Origin: CAYUCJ01 sp049282265 | Lineage (GTDB): Bacteria; Desulfobacterota; DSM-4660; Desulfatiglandales; Desulfatiglandaceae | Length of the DNA stretch: 59,636 bases | NCBI GenBank assembly: GCA_049282265.1 | Contig: JBAPTR010000091.1 | Coordinates: forward strand, 1-59,636 | Direction: 5' to 3' | In this document: positions 1-7,735 of the stretch, in pieces | Layout: every line of letters begins with the position of its first letter | Position numbering within the stretch: position 1 is the first letter of the stretch | Translations under genes and position numbers: made by a program | The notes under the pieces: model-generated | Database searches by the model: none | The model's input: the letters and a program-made list of their open reading frames with translations, nothing else | What the model was told of the DNA's origin: nothing

Positions 1-76
1 AACCCAAAGGCGGCACAACTCCCGCCAGCCCCCTCAGGGTGGCATGGCGATACCCCCTTATAGGGGGTTAAATCAA
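1..76. other. Hairpin-rich non-coding stretch at the window edge
   Basis: No reading frame is visible here. The bases fold into successive short hairpins: GGCGG (9-13) with CCGCC (22-26), CCC/GGG around 31-39, and ACCCCCT (52-58) with AGGGGGT (62-68). They run straight into a rho-independent terminator. This could be the 3' end of a structured RNA or of a transcript that begins outside the window. I compared it by eye with c-di-GMP, fluoride and cobalamin riboswitches and it did not match. Confidence 0.3.
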
Positions 77-103
77 AGCCCCGTCCTTTGGGCGGGGTTT
101 TTT
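77..103 (+). terminator. Rho-independent terminator
   Basis: The stem CCCCG (79-83) pairs with CGGGG (93-97) and is followed at once by six T residues (98-103). This is a classic intrinsic terminator on the + strand. It ends a transcript entering from the left of the window. Confidence 0.8.
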
Positions 104-489
104 ACTACCTCCATTTGATACTTCGTGCTCACATAGTAGAGCAACACCTGTGCCATTCACCCCTGCTTTTTAACCATTTTTTCGTTCATTTGTAAGATTG
201 CACCGGTGATGGGAAGCAGACATACGCCAACAGATTGAGATCCTTGGCACTGTTGAAAAGATGAACGAAAACAAATTTCGATTTGGCCGGTCCCGAAGCA
301 TTCGCGGCCTTGAATTGGGGTGAAAAGAGCCTTTTTATTAAATAAATTATACAGCCAAGAAGGTTCTGTTGCTTTTTATGCACAACAAGCCCTGACCGTT
401 TTCATGTGTGCCGAAAATTCTGCACATTGTGGTTGATTAACCTCGGCTTCTGGTGCAAAATAAATCAAATATTTTCTGGCGAGACATTA
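104..489. other. Long non-coding upstream region
   Basis: These 386 bases hold no convincing gene. A 65-codon minus-strand frame at 186-383 lacks a ribosome binding site and family resemblance. The stretch around 325-355 is AT-rich and may contain the promoter of the downstream radical SAM gene, but no well-spaced -35/-10 pair could be fixed. Confidence 0.4.
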
Positions 490-1503
490 ATGAGGAAACC
501 CAAGAACATCATGCTTCCCATGTCATTTTACGAGAATTGCAGACTCTGCCCCAGGCTTTGCCGAGTGGATCGTCGTTTTCAAAAGGGCCTTGAACCACCC
601 GGGATCTGTGGGGAAACAGACAGGTTGCGGATAGCCTACGTCGGGCCCCATTTCGGTGAGGAACCTCCTATCACGGGCACGAATGGATCGGGTACGGTTT
701 TCTTTTCGGGCTGTTCTCTTCGGTGCACCTATTGTCAGAATCGTCAGATATCCCATGACCACCTCGGGAGAACAATGGACCTGGAATCCCTTCTCACGCA
801 CCTTGAGGAGATGATTCTATCCAGGCGAGTCCACAACATCAACTTTGTCACGCCTGATCACTTTTTTCCCCACGTGTTCCGGCTCGTTTCTTCCATGCGG
901 GCAAGGGGTCATGATCTTCCGTTTGTCTATAACCTCTCGGGGTACCAATTGGTTGAGATGATCAGAATGTCGGGAAAATATGCCGACATCTATCTCCCGG
1001 ACTTCAAGTATGCCGACGGATCCCTTGCCGTAAGACTTTCAAAATGCAAGGAGTATCCTTCCGTGGCCCTGGCTGCCGTTTCGGAAATGGTGCGGCAAAA
1101 AGGGTTTCTGAATTCCTGTGAAACGGATTCGGCTGTGGCCACGAAGGGTGTCCTGGTCAGGCATCTCATTTTGCCCGGGGCCATCGAAAACAGCATCAAT
1201 GTTCTGACAACCCTCTTTATCGAGTTCGGTCCCGGACTTCCCCTGAGCCTCATGTCCCAGTATGAACCCATGGGGGAAGACCTGGATGGACCTCTCGGTC
1301 GACGCCTCAAAGATGAGGAATTCAAAAGGGTCTATTCCCATGCCAGGGATCTGGGTTTCCGCCACCTCTTTATCCAGTTTCCGGAATCCCGAAACGGTGC
1401 CACGATGTCTTCACGTTCTCCTTTTGTCCCCGACTTCCAGAGGGCACGACCCTTTGGCAAGCGTTCCCCAAAGGCAGCGCATTCCTCTGTTGACATTGAA
1501 TAA
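490..1503 (+). CDS. Radical SAM protein, PflX/COG1313-like
   Basis: Related to pyruvate formate-lyase activating enzymes, in the uncharacterised PflX (COG1313) branch. The radical SAM cluster motif CxxxCxxC is seen in GCSLRCTYCQN. An N-terminal Cys-rich segment (CRLCPRLC ... GICGE) and the signature GTNGSGTVFFSGC are typical of the branch. These enzymes cleave SAM reductively on a [4Fe-4S] cluster; the substrate is unknown. ATG at 490 is chosen, giving 337 aa; ATG 511 or 520 is also possible because no strong Shine-Dalgarno is visible. The C-terminal 30 residues are low in complexity and rich in basic residues. Confidence 0.85.
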   Translation: MRKPKNIMLPMSFYENCRLCPRLCRVDRRFQKGLEPPGICGETDRLRIAYVGPHFGEEPPITGTNGSGTVFFSGCSLRCTYCQNRQISHDHLGRTMDLESLLTHLEEMILSRRVHNINFVTPDHFFPHVFRLVSSMRARGHDLPFVYNLSGYQLVEMIRMSGKYADIYLPDFKYADGSLAVRLSKCKEYPSVALAAVSEMVRQKGFLNSCETDSAVATKGVLVRHLILPGAIENSINVLTTLFIEFGPGLPLSLMSQYEPMGEDLDGPLGRRLKDEEFKRVYSHARDLGFRHLFIQFPESRNGATMSSRSPFVPDFQRARPFGKRSPKAAHSSVDIE

Positions 1504-1593
1504 GGGGTTTGTTAAAAAAATCACATTCTTCTGGTGCGGTCGTGGAAAAGTCTTTTGGCGAGCGTTATCATTGTGAAAGGAGTTATAAACCTG

Positions 1594-2742
1594 ATGGAAG
1601 CACAGACACCTTTTTATGAAGTCAACGAGGCCCTGGTGGCCATGGGCGCGGAGAAGCTGAATCTCTGCATGCAGTGCGGCATGTGTGCGGGGTCCTGTCC
1701 CTGGCGGATAGTCGATGGTCCATTCAACGTCCGGCGGCTCATCAGGATGGCCCAGCTCGGCGTGGAGGGATATGAATCGGCCGACATCCTGTATGGGTGT
1801 ACTACCTGCAACAAATGTGTCCTGAAGTGTCCCAGGGGCGTTACCATTATTGACATTGTGAAGGCCATGCGGGCCATGATCGCAGAAACCGGTGCCATCC
1901 CGGGCGTCCTGCGGACCGTGACCGGGAGTCTTCACAGCAACGGCAACCCCTGGTCCGAACCCCGGGAGAAAAGGACGGAATGGATGGAAGGCCTGGAGGT
2001 ACCCGCCTATGACGAAGAAAAGGAATTCCTTCTCTCCGTCTGTTGTACCTCCGCCTATGATATTCGGAGTCGCAAGATAGCCGGGGCCTTGGTCAGAATC
2101 CTCAAGGCCGCCGGTGTGACATTCGGGGTCATAGGCAATGATGAGAACTGCTGTGGCGAGTCGCTGCGCAAAATCGGTGATGAAGAACTCTTCCTGAACA
2201 TCGCCCAGAAAAATATCAAACTTTTCGGGGAGAGGGGCGTCAAGAAAATCATCACCACGTCTCCACATTGCTATTACACCTACACCAATGAGTACCCCGA
2301 TCTCGGTGGCGATTTCGAGGTCCTCCACTACACGCAGCTGCTGAAAGAGCTTCTCGATGACGGGAGACTCAAACTCAAGGGGACGTTGGACCGGAAGGTC
2401 ACTTACCACGATCCCTGCTACCTGGGTCGCCACAGTGAAATCTACGAAGAGCCCAGGGCCATCCTGTCTGCTGTGACGGGAGGCAACCTCGTAGAAATGA
2501 AGCGGATCAAGAAGGAGAGCCTTTGTTGTGGGGGCGGAGGTGGAAGGCTCTGGATGGAAACGAAACCGGAGTGGCGATTTTCGGATTTGAGAATCGTTGA
2601 GGCCTGTGAGACCGGGGCTTCTATCCTGGCCACAGCTTGTCCCTACTGCATTTCCATGCTCGAAGACAGCAGAAAAACCACCAACATGGAAGAGGCAATA
2701 GAGGTCAAGGATATTTCCGAGCTGGTCTCGGAACTCCTTTAG
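1594..2742 (+). CDS. HdrD-like (Fe-S)-binding protein with CCG domains
   Basis: A 382-aa cytosolic iron-sulfur protein of the heterodisulfide reductase D/GlpC/LutA superfamily. The N-terminus carries two ferredoxin-type Cys clusters (CMQCGMCAGSCP and CTTCNKCVLKCP), each predicted to bind a [4Fe-4S] cluster. The C-terminal half holds two CCG modules (DENCCGES ... SPHC, and HDPCYLGR ... LCCGGGGG ... CPYC). Such proteins move electrons to or from thiol/disulfide or flavin partners. The start at 1594 follows GAAAGGAG at good spacing; a longer frame to 1534 lacks a ribosome site. No flavin or membrane partner is adjacent, so the donor and acceptor are unknown. Confidence 0.88.
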   Translation: MEAQTPFYEVNEALVAMGAEKLNLCMQCGMCAGSCPWRIVDGPFNVRRLIRMAQLGVEGYESADILYGCTTCNKCVLKCPRGVTIIDIVKAMRAMIAETGAIPGVLRTVTGSLHSNGNPWSEPREKRTEWMEGLEVPAYDEEKEFLLSVCCTSAYDIRSRKIAGALVRILKAAGVTFGVIGNDENCCGESLRKIGDEELFLNIAQKNIKLFGERGVKKIITTSPHCYYTYTNEYPDLGGDFEVLHYTQLLKELLDDGRLKLKGTLDRKVTYHDPCYLGRHSEIYEEPRAILSAVTGGNLVEMKRIKKESLCCGGGGGRLWMETKPEWRFSDLRIVEACETGASILATACPYCISMLEDSRKTTNMEEAIEVKDISELVSELL

Positions 2743-2781
2743 CCCGGGTTTTTCCATTTCAGTCTGCCTGAAAGGCGCCCC

Positions 2782-3951
2782 ATGAAAACAGCCTATCTCG
2801 ATTGTTTCTCGGGAATCAGTGGTGACATGCTTCTGGGTGCATTGCTGGATGCCGGTCTCCCTCTGACTGACCTGCAACAGACCCTCGAAGGGCTTCATCT
2901 TGAAGGGTGGCGTCTGGTGGCAAGCCTGGAGGCCCGACATCAGATAACGGGCACGCGCTTGGTTGTGAAGATTGAACAGGCCGCTCAACCCTCGAGAGAC
3001 CTCAAGGTCATCCGGGAACTCATCTCCGCCGCCGGACTCGATGAGGAGATCAAGAGAAAAAGCCTTGCCGTGTTTTCGTCCCTTGCCGAAGCAGAAGGAA
3101 AAGTCCACAACCGGCCTCCCGAAACGGTCCATTTCCACGAAGTGGGGGCTATGGATTCCATCATTGATATTGTGGGGTGCGTCTATGGTTTGATGCACCT
3201 CGGCTTGGATGTTATCCATTCATCGCCACTCCCTCTCGGTTCCGGCTTTGCCGAGACCGCCCATGGCAGAATACCTATCCCCGCCCCGGCAACAATGAGC
3301 CTGTTAAAAGGAGTGCCTGTATTTCAGCCTGGTCTTCCCTTTGAACTGGTGACGCCCACGGGTGCGGCTCTGGTCAAATATTTTTCGGAGACCTTCGGCC
3401 CCATGCCGTCAATGACCATCGACAGCCTGGGTTATGGCGTTGGGAGTAGAGATCTGCCCGACAGACCGAATCTTCTCAGGGTAATTATTGGAAAACCCGC
3501 AACCGACCACGGAACCGAGACCGTTGTGGTCCTGGAAACAAATATTGACGATATCAACCCCGAGTGGTTGGGATATCTCATGGAGCGGTTGCAGGGGGCC
3601 GGTGCCATGGATGTGGTTTTCTGTCCGGTTCAGATGAAAAAAAATCGACCCGGTGTACAGGTGCAGGTCGTGGGCCGGCCCGATGCGCAGGAACCGCTCA
3701 TGCAAATCCTTTTTCAGGAATCCGGGACCCTGGGCGTACGTTTTCATCATACCCAAAGACGCGTCCTGGCTCGTGAGGAGGTGCAGATCCGGAGTCCTTG
3801 GGGAAAGATGCAGGCCAAGAAGGTCGTCCAGCCGGACGGCTCCAGCTATCTGGTCCCGGAATATGAGGCCTGCAGGGCCATTGCCCATCAAGAGGATCTT
3901 TCCATCAGGGAGGTCTATTCCTGGGTCATGGGCCTCAATGTTGATGACTAG
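2782..3951 (+). CDS. larC: Nickel pincer cofactor biosynthesis protein LarC
   Basis: 389 aa, about full length for LarC (older name DUF111/TIGR00299). LarC inserts nickel, in a CTP-dependent step, into the pyridinium-dithiocarboxylate mononucleotide that LarB and LarE make; the product is the cofactor of lactate racemase-like LarA enzymes. The N-terminal signature DCFSGISGDM and the HFHEVGAMDSI motif are both present. larB, larE and larA are not neighbours, so this copy is isolated here. It starts 39 bases after the HdrD-like gene and could share its transcript. Confidence 0.92.
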   Translation: MKTAYLDCFSGISGDMLLGALLDAGLPLTDLQQTLEGLHLEGWRLVASLEARHQITGTRLVVKIEQAAQPSRDLKVIRELISAAGLDEEIKRKSLAVFSSLAEAEGKVHNRPPETVHFHEVGAMDSIIDIVGCVYGLMHLGLDVIHSSPLPLGSGFAETAHGRIPIPAPATMSLLKGVPVFQPGLPFELVTPTGAALVKYFSETFGPMPSMTIDSLGYGVGSRDLPDRPNLLRVIIGKPATDHGTETVVVLETNIDDINPEWLGYLMERLQGAGAMDVVFCPVQMKKNRPGVQVQVVGRPDAQEPLMQILFQESGTLGVRFHHTQRRVLAREEVQIRSPWGKMQAKKVVQPDGSSYLVPEYEACRAIAHQEDLSIREVYSWVMGLNVDD

Positions 3952-4063
3952 TTGCGCATTTATCGTAACAGCTCAATAAATAGCGGCCAAAGCGTGGCAC
4001 CACACGAGAATCTGACGGTCTTTTTCGGACGCTTTCTCATAGTGAGGGAACCATACCAGCTTG

Positions 4064-4576
4064 ATGTCAGGCCACGATTCTGATAATCTATCAAAAAGGG
4101 AACTCTTCAACCGAAGCGGTTTTTCGGGCAAGACGGCGCTTTTTCTGGCCACCTGGTGCGGCACCGGTCTCCTCCCGTTTGCCCCCGGGACCTTCGGCAC
4201 GCTGGGGGCACTGCCCCTTGCCGTGGCCCTGCTTTACTGCCCCGTGCCCTTCAGGGCGGTTTTTCTGTTAATTTTCATGGCCGTTGCCGTTTGGGCATCA
4301 GGACGTTCTCAATCCCTTCTGGGAAGAGCCGATCCACCGGAAGTGGTGATCGATGAGGTGGCCGGTTTTCTGGTGGCCACGTGGCTCCTCAGGCCCACCT
4401 GGGCAAACCTCGCAGGGGCGTTTCTGTTTTTTCGCCTTTTTGACATCCTGAAGCCCTTTCCAGTGGGGTTTCTGGACCGGAGGTTGAAAGGCGGCATCGG
4501 AATCGTGCTGGATGATATCGCCGCCGGCGGGTATGCGTGGGGGTGCCTGGAACTCGTTCACTTTATTCTGCATTGA
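4064..4576 (+). CDS. pgpA: Phosphatidylglycerophosphatase A
   Basis: 170 aa membrane phosphatase that converts phosphatidylglycerol phosphate to phosphatidylglycerol. The PgpA hallmarks are clear: GTGLLPFAPGTFGTL near the N-terminus, VIDEVAG in the middle, and RLFDILKPFP followed by VLDDIAAGGYA. Several hydrophobic segments fit an inner-membrane protein. ATG 4064 is preferred over the TTG one codon upstream. The pgpA-cinA-thpR-recA order that follows is a common bacterial arrangement. Confidence 0.93.
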   Translation: MSGHDSDNLSKRELFNRSGFSGKTALFLATWCGTGLLPFAPGTFGTLGALPLAVALLYCPVPFRAVFLLIFMAVAVWASGRSQSLLGRADPPEVVIDEVAGFLVATWLLRPTWANLAGAFLFFRLFDILKPFPVGFLDRRLKGGIGIVLDDIAAGGYAWGCLELVHFILH

Positions 4577-4619
4577 GAGTAACCGCAGAAGCATTGATAG
4601 ACCTTGGAGAAAAACGCCA

Positions 4620-5876
4620 GTGCGTTGTGAAATCATTACTATCGGAAACGAACTCATATCAGGCAGGACCCTGGACCTGAATGCCTGGTACGCTGCCGAG
4701 AAGCTGACGGCCGCCGGTCTCCAGGTCACCCGCATTACTTCCATAGGGGACGACTGCGACCAGGTTTCCGAGACCCTCGAAAATGCCCTGAAAATGTCCC
4801 AGTTTATCATCGTAACGGGAGGACTCGGCTCCACGGATGATGATCTGACCAATGAAATCGTGGCTAAAGTTTTGAACCGCCCCTTGTGTCTGGACAGGGA
4901 GATGTTCGAATTGATCAGACGTCACGCGAGCATGCAGGGGGTAGCCATGAACCCTTTCCTGGAAAAAATGGCCTGGCTGCCGGACGGCTCCAAGATGCTC
5001 AGTCCGGAAGGGAAGGCATGCGGCTTTTCCCTGGTGGAAAATGAGGCGAGGCTCTATTTTCTCCCGGGTGTCCCGGAACAGATGCGGTATCTCATCGATC
5101 GCATCGTCATCCCTGAAATCCGTTCCCACTGTGAAAGGCTTCCCGTAACCAGGGAGCTTACCCTAAAGGTTTTTGGATTGAGTGAACCTCGTATTGCTGA
5201 AATTTTTGAGGATCTGCGGGGCCGGACCGGAAAGGCTTTACTTGGCTTTTATCCCCATTTTCCAGAAAACCACATCACCGTCACCCTCACGGACAGGGAT
5301 CATCATGTGGTCGCCCTTGAAATGGAACGGATAGAAAAGGCCATCAGGGACCGAATCGGCCCATACATCTTTGCCTGCGGTAATGGTTCCATGGCCGAGG
5401 CGGTTGGCCAAGTGTTGAAGCGGCGAAAATGGACGCTTTCTGTTGCCGAGTCCTGCACCGGTGGTCTTGTCGGCCACCTTCTGACCGCTGTTCCCGGGAG
5501 CTCTTCCTACTTCCTGGGGGGTATCATATCGTACAGCAACCAGGCCAAGATCGATGTGTTGAGGGTTTCACCCGGGACGCTCCAGAGCGCCGGCGCCGTG
5601 AGTGACGAAACGGTCAGGGAAATGGCCGAAGGCGTCCGACAGAAATTAAAGACCGACCTGGGCATCGCTATCTCGGGCATAGCGGGGCCCGAAGGCGGGA
5701 GCCAGGAAAAACCGGTGGGGACGGTCCACCTAGGCATGGCAACGGTTGAAGAGACCTTCACGAGAAAATATTGCTTTATGGGAAGCCGCCGGCAGATTAA
5801 ACGCGTCAGCGCCATGATGGCCTTGGATTGGTTAAGGAGGTACTGTAATGGCGATCCGTTCCTTCCTGGCCTTTGA
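4620..5876 (+). CDS. cinA: CinA-family protein (competence/damage-inducible)
   Basis: A two-domain 418-aa CinA. The N-terminal MoCF/COG1058 domain begins CEIITIGNELISG and includes VTGGLGST. The C-terminal amidohydrolase domain has SVAESCTGGLVG and GIAGPEGGS, the signature of NMN deamidase (PncC). The family is linked to pyridine-nucleotide recycling and to recA operons. GTG at 4620 is chosen because TTGGAG lies just upstream and the protein then starts at the usual place. The 3' end overlaps thpR by 29 bases. Confidence 0.92.
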   Translation: MRCEIITIGNELISGRTLDLNAWYAAEKLTAAGLQVTRITSIGDDCDQVSETLENALKMSQFIIVTGGLGSTDDDLTNEIVAKVLNRPLCLDREMFELIRRHASMQGVAMNPFLEKMAWLPDGSKMLSPEGKACGFSLVENEARLYFLPGVPEQMRYLIDRIVIPEIRSHCERLPVTRELTLKVFGLSEPRIAEIFEDLRGRTGKALLGFYPHFPENHITVTLTDRDHHVVALEMERIEKAIRDRIGPYIFACGNGSMAEAVGQVLKRRKWTLSVAESCTGGLVGHLLTAVPGSSSYFLGGIISYSNQAKIDVLRVSPGTLQSAGAVSDETVREMAEGVRQKLKTDLGIAISGIAGPEGGSQEKPVGTVHLGMATVEETFTRKYCFMGSRRQIKRVSAMMALDWLRRYCNGDPFLPGL

Positions 5877-6429
5877 ATTGCCCCGGCAAATGAAGGATAT
5901 TGTTTCCGGGATCTCGGCTGGAATGAGGGCCGTTCTTCCCGAAGCCCGGTGGGTCAGGGTCGATCACATTCACCTCACGGTGGTTTTTCTGGGGCAGATC
6001 CCGGAATCTTCTCTCGAGGGAATTGCCGATGTTGCCAAAAGTGTTTGCGATCGTTATGATAGCTTCGAAATCGCCCTGAAAGGTGCCGGTGTCTTTTCAG
6101 GCCTTCGCAACCCGCGCGTTTTGTGGGTCGGACTCCAGGGCGAACTGGAGCGAATGGGGTACTGCAGGAATGCCCTTCAGAAAAGGCTCACGCCTTTCGG
6201 CATCAAGAAGGAAAATAGAAAATTCCGACCGCACCTGACGTTATGCCGATTCAGGAAAGGGGCCAAAAGTGGGCCGCAGTTGGTGAAAATCCTGGATGGT
6301 TATCGCGAAATTTCGAGCCCCTTCTTCAGACTGAATGCGCTATCCCTTTTCAAGAGTGATTTGACTTCAAGGGGTTCCATCTACACCAGGCTCACGGCAT
6401 GGCCACTTGCAGGCAAGAAGCAGGAATAA
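5848..6429 (+). CDS. thpR: RNA 2',3'-cyclic phosphodiesterase (2H family)
   Basis: 193 aa member of the LigT/ThpR 2H phosphoesterase family, which opens 2',3'-cyclic phosphate ends of RNA. Both catalytic HxTx-type motifs are present as HIHLTVVFLG (about residue 35) and RPHLTLCRF (about residue 128). The start has AAGGAGG seven bases upstream inside the end of cinA, so the two genes are translationally linked. recA follows after 45 bases. Confidence 0.9.
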   Translation: MAIRSFLAFELPRQMKDIVSGISAGMRAVLPEARWVRVDHIHLTVVFLGQIPESSLEGIADVAKSVCDRYDSFEIALKGAGVFSGLRNPRVLWVGLQGELERMGYCRNALQKRLTPFGIKKENRKFRPHLTLCRFRKGAKSGPQLVKILDGYREISSPFFRLNALSLFKSDLTSRGSIYTRLTAWPLAGKKQE

Positions 6430-6474
6430 TTTACGATGTTTGGAAGCATCACAAGATCCCAGGAGGGTGACTTA

Positions 6475-7488
6475 ATGGACAGAGAAAAAGCTGTAGAGCA
6501 AGCCATTTCGCAAATTGAACGCCAATTCGGCAGGGGCTCCATCATGAAGATGGGAGATGACAAGGCCCTGGATATCCCTGCCATCTCCACGGGATCTCTT
6601 TCCCTAGATCTGGCACTGGGGGTAGGGGGGGTCCCCAGGGGCAGAGTGGTGGAGATTTATGGGCCTGAATCCTCGGGCAAAACGACCCTCGCTCTCCACA
6701 TTGCCGCCGAGGCACAGGCCAAGGGAGGCATGGTGGCCTTTGTTGATGCGGAGCATGCCCTGGATGCTGTCTACGCACGCAATCTGGGTGTTGATGTGGA
6801 CAGCCTCCTCGTGTCTCAGCCGGATACCGGAGAGCAGGCCCTGGATATCACTGAGATTCTTGTGAGGAGCGGCGCCATAGACGCCTTGATCATAGACTCG
6901 GTGGCCGCACTCGTACCACGCGCCGAAATAGAGGGCGAAATGGGAGACCAGCATATGGGCCTGCAGGCCAGGCTCATGTCTCAGGCCCTCAGAAAGCTCA
7001 CAGGAACCATCAGCAAATCCCTCACCTCCGTCATCTTCATCAACCAGATCCGCATGAAGATCGGGGTCATGTTCGGGAACCCCGAGACGACTTCAGGGGG
7101 TAACGCTCTCAAGTTTTACGCAAGCCAGCGTCTGGATATACGTCGCATCGGCGCTATCAAAGAAGGAGACCAGGTGGTCGGCAATCGGACACGCGTGAAG
7201 GTGGTGAAGAACAAGGTGGCTCCCCCCTTTAAACAGGCGGAATTTGATATCATTTACGGTCACGGGATCTCCAAGGAAGGGGATATCCTGGATCTGGGGG
7301 TATCCCTTGAACTGGTGCAGAAGAGCGGGGCATGGTATGCCTTCAACGATGACCGGATCGGTCAGGGAAGGGAGAACGCCAAGCGTTTTCTTTCTGAAAA
7401 CACCGATATCCGGGACGAAATCGCCCGGCTCATCCTGGAAAAAACAGGGCTCAAGAGGTCTTCGGAAAAAGAGGGAACCGCCGAATAG
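6475..7488 (+). CDS. recA: Recombinase RecA
   Basis: 337 aa, the normal RecA length. Walker A GPESSGKTT, the IDSVAALVP Walker B region, and the L1/L2 loop segments (for example GVMFGNPETTSGGNALKFYAS) are intact. RecA forms filaments on single-stranded DNA for strand exchange and triggers LexA self-cleavage. ATG 6475 follows AGGAGGGTGACTTA, a strong ribosome site; the frame extends to 6436 without one. No LexA box was recognised in the 45-base gap, so transcription probably comes mainly from upstream. Confidence 0.97.
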   Translation: MDREKAVEQAISQIERQFGRGSIMKMGDDKALDIPAISTGSLSLDLALGVGGVPRGRVVEIYGPESSGKTTLALHIAAEAQAKGGMVAFVDAEHALDAVYARNLGVDVDSLLVSQPDTGEQALDITEILVRSGAIDALIIDSVAALVPRAEIEGEMGDQHMGLQARLMSQALRKLTGTISKSLTSVIFINQIRMKIGVMFGNPETTSGGNALKFYASQRLDIRRIGAIKEGDQVVGNRTRVKVVKNKVAPPFKQAEFDIIYGHGISKEGDILDLGVSLELVQKSGAWYAFNDDRIGQGRENAKRFLSENTDIRDEIARLILEKTGLKRSSEKEGTAE

Positions 7489-7588
7489 CATCCCAGCTGT
7501 GAAGCCATACCTCCAAACCTATAACAGAAGTCCGAACCCGCCGTCTGATTTCAGTTACGAGTTTAAAACCATTGGGTTTGGCAAGATT

Positions 7589-7714
7589 CCAGATCACCAT
7601 CAAGACATTAGATGCAAGGCGCCGAGGAACGACGACTGAGGCGTATCAAACTATACGCCGCAAGAAGGAGCGAACGAAGGCAACGCGACAGATGATTCCT
7701 TGATGGTAATCCGG
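7589..7714. repeat. Structured ~125-bp interspersed repeat, copy 1
   Basis: The ends form an imperfect inverted repeat: GATCACCATCAAG (from 7590) against CTTGATGGTAATC (ending at 7712). The centre holds a second hairpin GGCGTAT (7640-7646)/ATACGCC (7653-7659). A related element lies at 43231-43354 with similar interior motifs, such as AAGGAGCGA and AAGGCAACG. The right arm ends 21 bases before the favoured alaS start, in the recA-alaS gap. It has no coding potential. It looks like a non-autonomous REP/MITE-type element or a structured RNA. Confidence 0.7.
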
Positions 7715-7735
7715 GGAAATGCGATGGATCACATG

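Noticed and set aside
186..383. 65-codon minus-strand frame in the first intergenic region
   Set aside because: No ribosome binding site and no family resemblance; the composition fits AT-rich promoter DNA.
1411..3219. 602-codon open frame on the minus strand
   Set aside because: It lies antisense to the HdrD-like gene and larC, both with clear family motifs and ribosome sites. Its translation is His/Gly/Phe-rich shadow sequence typical of GC-rich DNA.
6430..6474. LexA box upstream of recA
   Set aside because: No CTGTN8ACAG or GAACN4GTTC-like palindrome could be found in the gap.
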